NCBI GenBank assembly: GCA_016295895.1
Contig: JAEDKI010000057.1
Span: 1-10,512 of the forward strand
DNA: 10,512 nt
From: Clostridiaceae bacterium
GTDB lineage: Bacteria > Bacillota > Clostridia > Oscillospirales > Acutalibacteraceae
Reading direction: 5' to 3'
Part shown: positions 6,345 through 10,512 of the stretch, piece after piece
How the letters are laid out: every line of letters begins with the position of its first letter
Numbering within the stretch: the first letter of the stretch is position 1
Notes under the pieces: generated by a model
What the model was told of the DNA's origin: nothing
What the model saw: the letters and a program-made list of their open reading frames with translations, nothing else
Database searches by the model: none
Made by a program: the position numbers and the translations under genes

Positions 6345-8261
6345 ATGGCTGTTGAAAAAATGAAGCTGTTGAGCATTCTCGGCCCTTATGACCAGCTTGA
6401 CGAAGCCATAAAGGTCTGCATCGAAAGCGGCAGCTTCCAGCCCGAAAACTCTGCGGAATTTATGGGCAATTCCGAAGGGTTTTCCTATCTGAACGAAGAG
6501 AATCCTTATTCCTTCAGGCTCATGAAGATAAAGGAAATCTTTGAACATTTCAACAAAAAGCCCGAATTCGTCAGCGATTGCGAGGATACCGACCTTGACG
6601 AGGCAAACCGCAGAACCGACGCTCTCTATGAAACCATAAAATCCATTAAGGAACACGATTCCAAGGTTGACGGCAGAATTGAAGAAATAAAACGCACCAT
6701 CGAACAGCTTTCTCATTTTGAGCACCTTGATATAAATCTTGACGATGTTTTCAACTGCGATTACATCCGGGTCCGCTTCGGCAGACTACCGTTTGACAGC
6801 TTTGAAAAGCTGAAAAAATACAACAAGGATATAAGCTCGATTTTCTATCCCGATTCAAGCGACGATGTCGGCTACTGGGGTCTTTATGTTACCCCGATTG
6901 ATAAAACCGATGAGGTTGACAGAGTTTATGCCTCCCTCTTTTTTGAAAGACTTCGCCTGCCGGGCAGTCACGGCACTCCCGAGCAAACGCTCAAACAGCT
7001 TCGTGAGGAGCTGAAAACGATGGAGGAGAGCAAGAAGGAGATAGACGAGAGCGACGACATCTATTTTGAAGAGCACATTGACCTGTTCAACCGCTACTAT
7101 TCAAAAATCAAATCGCTCAGCGACAGCTTTGAAGCCCGCAAATATGCCGCAAAATATCACAGCAGTTTTTTCCTTGCGGGCTGGGTTCCCGTTAAATCGG
7201 AGAAAAAGCTGACCGATGCGCTCGGCAAAATCGGAGGCGTTGAGGTTGAATCGGCAAACGCAAAGGATGTCAAAAGACTTACGCCGCCGACAAAGATGAA
7301 AAACTCCCCTCTGACAAGGGCGTTTAAGTTCTTTACGGAAATTTACGGCGTTCCGTCTTACAACGAAATTGACCCGACTCCGCTCATTGCGGTGGTTTAT
7401 ACCCTGCTTTACGGCATCATGTTCGCAGACCTCGGTCAGGGCTTCGTGCTTGCGATAGTCGGAATTCTTATGTATAAGCTCAAGGGCATGAGGCTCGGCA
7501 AAATCCTCGTTCCCTGCGGCATCAGCGGAATGCTTTTCGGAACGGTGTTTGGCAGTGTTTTCGGCAATGAAGAGCTGCTCAATCCCATGTTCCACGCCCT
7601 CGGCTTTGAGGAAAAACCGATTGAGATTATGTCCTCGGCTCTGATGTTCATTATCGCTTCAATCGTTATCGGCGTTCTGGTCATCATCGTTTCGATGCTG
7701 TTCAATGTCTTTTCAAGCTTCAAAAAGCGGGACTTCGGCTCGGCGATATTCGGCCACAACGGAATCTGCGGAATCGTTCTTTATTCTTCGCTGATTCTTC
7801 TGCTGATTAATATGTTTGCAAGCCTCGGAATCAACACAAAGACGCTTGCAATCGGCGGAATCCTCGTTCCGATAATACTTATTTTCCTTAAAACTCCGCT
7901 CGGCGAGCTTGTCGGCGGCAGAAAGCCGAAAATCGGCAGTATCTCGGACTTCATAATCGAGAATTTCTTTGAGCTGTTTGAGGTTATCCTCAGCTACATG
8001 TCAAACACGCTCAGCTTTCTGCGTGTCGGAGCGTTCGTGCTCATTCACGCCTGCATGATGTCAACCTTCTCAGCGCTTGCAGGCATAACGGGCGGCGGCG
8101 TGGCGGCTGTCATAATAATGATATTCGGCAACATCTTTGTTATCGCCCTTGAGGGTCTGCTTGTCGGAATTCAGGTTCTCAGACTTAACTTCTATGAAAT
8201 ATTCAGCAGATTCTATGACGGCGACGGCAAACCGTTCACCCCTCTCACAATCAATCAATAA
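6345..8261 (+). CDS. ntpI: V-type ATPase subunit I (a-subunit homologue, ion channel stator)
   Basis: A 638-aa protein of usual family length. The N-terminal half (about 1-340) is cytoplasmic, charged and helical, with likely coiled coils near 86-130 and 215-260; it contacts the peripheral stalks. The C-terminal half has about seven or eight membrane helices, beginning at PTPLIAVVYTLLYGIMFADL, a block typical of V-ATPase a/I subunits. The essential Arg that faces the ring carboxylates is most likely R560 in NTLSFLRVGAF, followed by HACMMSTFSALAG. Subunit I provides the two half-channels by which ions reach and leave the K ring. The start at 6345 has ribosome site GAAAGGAG (6328-6335), directly after the subunit C stop. 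K follows 20 bp downstream. Confidence 0.95.
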   Translation: MAVEKMKLLSILGPYDQLDEAIKVCIESGSFQPENSAEFMGNSEGFSYLNEENPYSFRLMKIKEIFEHFNKKPEFVSDCEDTDLDEANRRTDALYETIKSIKEHDSKVDGRIEEIKRTIEQLSHFEHLDINLDDVFNCDYIRVRFGRLPFDSFEKLKKYNKDISSIFYPDSSDDVGYWGLYVTPIDKTDEVDRVYASLFFERLRLPGSHGTPEQTLKQLREELKTMEESKKEIDESDDIYFEEHIDLFNRYYSKIKSLSDSFEARKYAAKYHSSFFLAGWVPVKSEKKLTDALGKIGGVEVESANAKDVKRLTPPTKMKNSPLTRAFKFFTEIYGVPSYNEIDPTPLIAVVYTLLYGIMFADLGQGFVLAIVGILMYKLKGMRLGKILVPCGISGMLFGTVFGSVFGNEELLNPMFHALGFEEKPIEIMSSALMFIIASIVIGVLVIIVSMLFNVFSSFKKRDFGSAIFGHNGICGIVLYSSLILLLINMFASLGINTKTLAIGGILVPIILIFLKTPLGELVGGRKPKIGSISDFIIENFFELFEVILSYMSNTLSFLRVGAFVLIHACMMSTFSALAGITGGGVAAVIIMIFGNIFVIALEGLLVGIQVLRLNFYEIFSRFYDGDGKPFTPLTINQ

Positions 8262-8281
8262 AACCAAAAGGAGAAATAAAT

Positions 8282-8767
8282 ATGTCATCACTTACCATCG
8301 CTCTTTGCGTTATTCTTCCCATCCTCGCTCTTGTAATTTCGGTTTGGGCTTCAATCCGTTGCATGGATAAAACTCACAGCGGCAAAAAGGCATTCGGCAG
8401 ACAGCTTCTTGTTCTCGGCGTTGCTCTTGCAATTTCATTTTCATGCATGACCGCCGCATTCGCCGCAGGCGAGGACGCAGCTCCCGCCGAACCCGTTGCA
8501 GCAACAGCCGAAGAAGCTGCCGAAGAATCGGCAACCGACGGCGGACTTGCTCAGGGTCTGAGCTTCATCGGCGCCGCTCTTGCAATCGGTCTTGCCGCAA
8601 TCGGCGCAGGTATCGCCCTTGCATCGGGCGCACCCGCAGCTATCGGAGCAGTTGCAGAAGACCCGAAATCATTCGGTAAAGCAATGATTTTCGTTGCGCT
8701 CGGCGAAGCTGTCGCAATTTACGGCTTCATCATCGCTTTCCTTATGATTCTTCCCACATTGCAGTAA
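8282..8767 (+). CDS. ntpK: V-type ATPase subunit K (proteolipid ring), double hairpin with one carboxylate
   Basis: A 161-aa membrane protein with four predicted helices (about 3-25, 41-61, 92-116 and 133-158), like the double-hairpin K/c subunits of about 155-160 aa. The second hairpin is canonical: Gly/Ala-rich GLAAIGAGIA, the polar loop GAVAEDPKSFGK, and helix 4 with the ion-binding carboxylate E142 in VALGEAVAIYGF. The first hairpin keeps a matching loop (KKAFGRQ) but has V47 where E142 lies, so each protomer has one ion site. A 27-residue linker (62-88) with 10 Ala, 8 acidic and no basic residues joins the hairpins and should face outside. Side chains used by Na+ rings are missing (L113 in the Gln position, A143 and V144 after the Glu), which suggests H+ transport. 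The ribosome site is AAAAGGAG (8266-8273). AFA|AG after helix 2 looks like a signal-peptidase site, so processing to a single hairpin is possible. Confidence 0.92.
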   Translation: MSSLTIALCVILPILALVISVWASIRCMDKTHSGKKAFGRQLLVLGVALAISFSCMTAAFAAGEDAAPAEPVAATAEEAAEESATDGGLAQGLSFIGAALAIGLAAIGAGIALASGAPAAIGAVAEDPKSFGKAMIFVALGEAVAIYGFIIAFLMILPTLQ

Positions 8768-8772
8768 CCGCC

Positions 8773-9078
8773 ATGAAATTCAAGCTTATCAGTAACAGCC
8801 ATGACGCCCTGACGGGAATGAGGCTTGCGGGCGTTGAGGGAGTTTTTGCAAAAACGGCTCAGCAGGCAGAGGAAGAACTGAAAAAATGCGTTGAGGACGA
8901 CTCAATCGGAGTTATCCTGATAACAGAGAGTCTTGCCGCAACCTGCCCCGAGCTTATTGATTCTCTCAAGCTCGGCGAAAGCGGCACGCTTGTTGTGACT
9001 ATTCCCGGCTCAAGGAACGAACAGTCTCAGGATAATATCATGCGGTATGTCCGTGAGGCAATCGGAATTAAGATTTAA
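8773..9078 (+). CDS. ntpG: V-type ATPase subunit F (central stalk, NtpG)
   Basis: A 101-aa soluble alpha/beta protein of the V-ATPase F family, which binds subunit D in the rotor axle. Usual family length is about 100-110 aa. It begins with the family's strand (MKFKLISNSHDALTGMRLAG, like the typical I-G-D-x-D-x-V-x-G-F-R-L-A-G start), then GVILITESLA and LVVTIPGS, the latter like the common I-P-G/S block before the C-terminal helix. It starts only 5 bp after the K stop and has no recognisable ribosome site, so translation probably depends on ribosomes finishing K. The start at 8773 is supported by alignment of the first strand to the family. Confidence 0.9.
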   Translation: MKFKLISNSHDALTGMRLAGVEGVFAKTAQQAEEELKKCVEDDSIGVILITESLAATCPELIDSLKLGESGTLVVTIPGSRNEQSQDNIMRYVREAIGIKI

Positions 9079-9090
9079 GGCGGTGAGAGC

Positions 9091-9687
9091 ATGATTCAGC
9101 AAAAGAAAATCAATAATTTCATAAAATCAATTACGGATACTGCCGCAGAAAAGAGAGAAGCGGTCGGTGCGGAAACCGAAAAAATCCTCAGAGCGGAGCG
9201 TGCGGAGCTTGAAAGGCAGGCAAAGCGTGACGCCGAGAACTATGTCAGAGCGAAAAGCGCTTCCGTAAAGCTTGAAGCGGGCAAACGCATTTCGGAAAAA
9301 GCAGATGAATGCAGAAAAGCCGTTTTCAGCAAAAGAAGCGAAATTGCAAACGCAACGCTTTCCGAAGCCGCCGAAAAGCTGAAATCCTTCACGGAAAGCC
9401 CCGGATACAAGGACTTTCTTATCAAAAGCGCAGGCGAGGTTATCAAAGAAATCGGCTCCGTCAATGTCACTCTGATGCTCAGACCCGAGGATATGGTTTT
9501 CAAAGAAGAAATCTGCAACACCTACCCCAATGCTTCGGTTTCGCAGGATGAGAGCATCAAAATCGGCGGCGTTAAAGGAATCAATTCGACAATGACTCTC
9601 CTGATTAACGACACTCTTGACAGCCGCCTTGAAAATCAGAAAAGATGGTTTGAAGAAAATTCAGGTCTTTATATAAGCATGAGATAA
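9091..9687 (+). CDS. ntpE: V-type ATPase subunit E (peripheral stalk)
   Basis: A 198-aa protein with the standard E-subunit layout. A long N-terminal helix (about 5-100), rich in Ala, Glu, Lys and Arg, forms the stalk coiled coil with the G/H-like subunit. A globular C-terminal domain (about 105-198) attaches to the catalytic head. The C-terminal part carries VTLMLRPED, then KIGGVKGINSTMTLLINDTL, like the family's G-G-hydrophobic block followed by N-T-x-x-x-R-L (here DTLDSRLEN). Length is in the normal range of about 190-210 aa. The ribosome site GGTGAG (9082-9087) lies 3 bp from the ATG, close but usable, and the purine stretch begins at 9077 inside the F stop codon. It is placed directly before subunit A. 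Confidence 0.9.
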   Translation: MIQQKKINNFIKSITDTAAEKREAVGAETEKILRAERAELERQAKRDAENYVRAKSASVKLEAGKRISEKADECRKAVFSKRSEIANATLSEAAEKLKSFTESPGYKDFLIKSAGEVIKEIGSVNVTLMLRPEDMVFKEEICNTYPNASVSQDESIKIGGVKGINSTMTLLINDTLDSRLENQKRWFEENSGLYISMR

Positions 9688-9709
9688 TTCTTGAAAGGAA
9701 CATAATAAT

Positions 9710-10512
9710 ATGTCCAACAAAACAGTTTACGGAATAAACGGACCTGTTGTTACGGTTGCCGCCACAAAGGATTTTTCCATGCAGGAAATGGTCTATGTCG
9801 GCAAAGACAGACTTGTCGGCGAGGTTATCTCGATTGACGAGCGCTTCACAACCATTCAGGTCTATGAGGGAACAACCGGGCTGACTCCCGGCGAACCGGT
9901 TGAGGGCACGGGCAGTGCAATGTCCGTAACGCTCGGCCCCGGTATAATCAGCAATATTTACGACGGAATCCAGCGCCCTCTGAGGGTTATAGCCGATGAA
10001 AGCGGCCCGTTCATCGCAAGAGGCTGCTCTGCGGGCGGAATCGACGAGCAGAAGCTCTGGGATGTCACCGTCACGGCAAAGGTCGGCGACGAGCTGAGCG
10101 GCGGCGATGTTATCGCAACCTGCCCCGAAACCCCGTCAATCACCCACAAGGTCATGGTTCCCCCGAATCTCAGCGGCACGGTCACCTTTGCCGCTCCGAA
10201 CGGTCAATACACGGTCAACACGAAAATAATCGAAATTACAGATAAAAACGGCAGAATCCACGAGCTGACGCTCTGCCAGAAATGGCCGATAAGAACGCCG
10301 AGACCCATTGCAAAGCGTCTGCCCTGCACCGTTCCGCTCATCACGGGTCAGAGAGTTATCGACACTCTGATGCCCATTGCAAAGGGCGGCACGGCGGCAA
10401 TCCCCGGCGGCTTCGGCACGGGCAAAACCATGACTCAGCATCAGCTTGCAAAATGGTGTGACGCCGATATAATCGTCTATGTCGGCTGCGGCGAAAGAGG
10501 CAACGAAATGAC
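9710..10512 (+). CDS. ntpA: V-type ATPase catalytic subunit A, 5' part
   Basis: The first 267 codons of the catalytic A subunit run off the window end; about 320 residues of the usual 580-600 are missing. The N-terminal beta-barrel starts with KTVYGINGPVVTV. The A-specific insertion domain (about 110-190) includes GDVIATCPETPSITHKVMVP. The nucleotide-binding domain begins with KWPIRTPRP, then LITGQRVIDTLMPIAKGG. The P-loop GGFGTGKT occupies residues 233-240 with the ATP-binding lysine at K239. QHQLAKW and VYVGCGERGNEM follow; the latter contains the GER block with the catalytic Glu. ATP bound at the A-B interface is hydrolysed, or made, and drives rotation of the D-F-C-K rotor. The ribosome site GAAAGGA (9693-9699) precedes the ATG. 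Subunit B is expected next. Confidence 0.96.
   Translation, partial: MSNKTVYGINGPVVTVAATKDFSMQEMVYVGKDRLVGEVISIDERFTTIQVYEGTTGLTPGEPVEGTGSAMSVTLGPGIISNIYDGIQRPLRVIADESGPFIARGCSAGGIDEQKLWDVTVTAKVGDELSGGDVIATCPETPSITHKVMVPPNLSGTVTFAAPNGQYTVNTKIIEITDKNGRIHELTLCQKWPIRTPRPIAKRLPCTVPLITGQRVIDTLMPIAKGGTAAIPGGFGTGKTMTQHQLAKWCDADIIVYVGCGERGNEM

Noticed and set aside
7101..7595. 164-codon open frame on the - strand inside subunit I
   Set aside because: It is a shadow of a clear V-ATPase gene with no translation signals.

Overview
The window looks like chromosomal DNA of a Gram-positive anaerobe of the class Clostridia, plausibly from the Oscillospiraceae/Ruminococcaceae side. This is inferred from gene content, AAGGAGG-type ribosome sites, sigma-A-type promoters and moderate GC; no rRNA or marker gene is present to settle it. 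All genes read on the + strand and share one codon style (many GGC, CTC, TTC and AAG/AAA codons). No insertion sequence, tRNA, CRISPR array or phage gene was seen.

Positions 1-2961 hold a transporter/exported-enzyme pair. A GPH (MelB-type) sugar:cation symporter with the key MelB charged residues in place is followed by a secreted PHP-domain metallohydrolase of CehA/McbA type. Each has its own promoter. No terminator separates them, and the PHP promoter starts 3 bp after the transporter stop. A near-perfect palindrome just downstream of the predicted PHP transcription start could be an operator. A textbook 13-bp hairpin terminator ends the unit.

Positions 2968-4781 form a single-gene unit. 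A promoter with fully consensus -35 and extended -10 boxes drives an exported 554-aa protein that resembles lipase/LCAT-like alpha/beta hydrolases. Its nucleophile elbow carries Cys instead of Ser, and its oxyanion-loop His-Gly is Arg-Gly. A hairpin terminator follows.

Positions 4849-10512 hold a V-type (A/V-type) ATPase operon behind one clear promoter, in the order G/H stalk subunit - C - I - K - F - E - A; A is cut by the window end. Genes are 5-25 bp apart and almost all have good ribosome sites. I and K form the membrane ion path, C and F the central axle, E and the G/H-like protein the peripheral stalk, and A the catalytic head. B and D are expected just outside the window. The K subunit looks like a double hairpin whose first half lost its ion-binding carboxylate, and its visible side chains argue for H+ rather than Na+.

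Most of the window is well-known biology. The points most worth a second look are the Cys-type hydrolase, the architecture of subunit K, and the palindrome upstream of the PHP gene.
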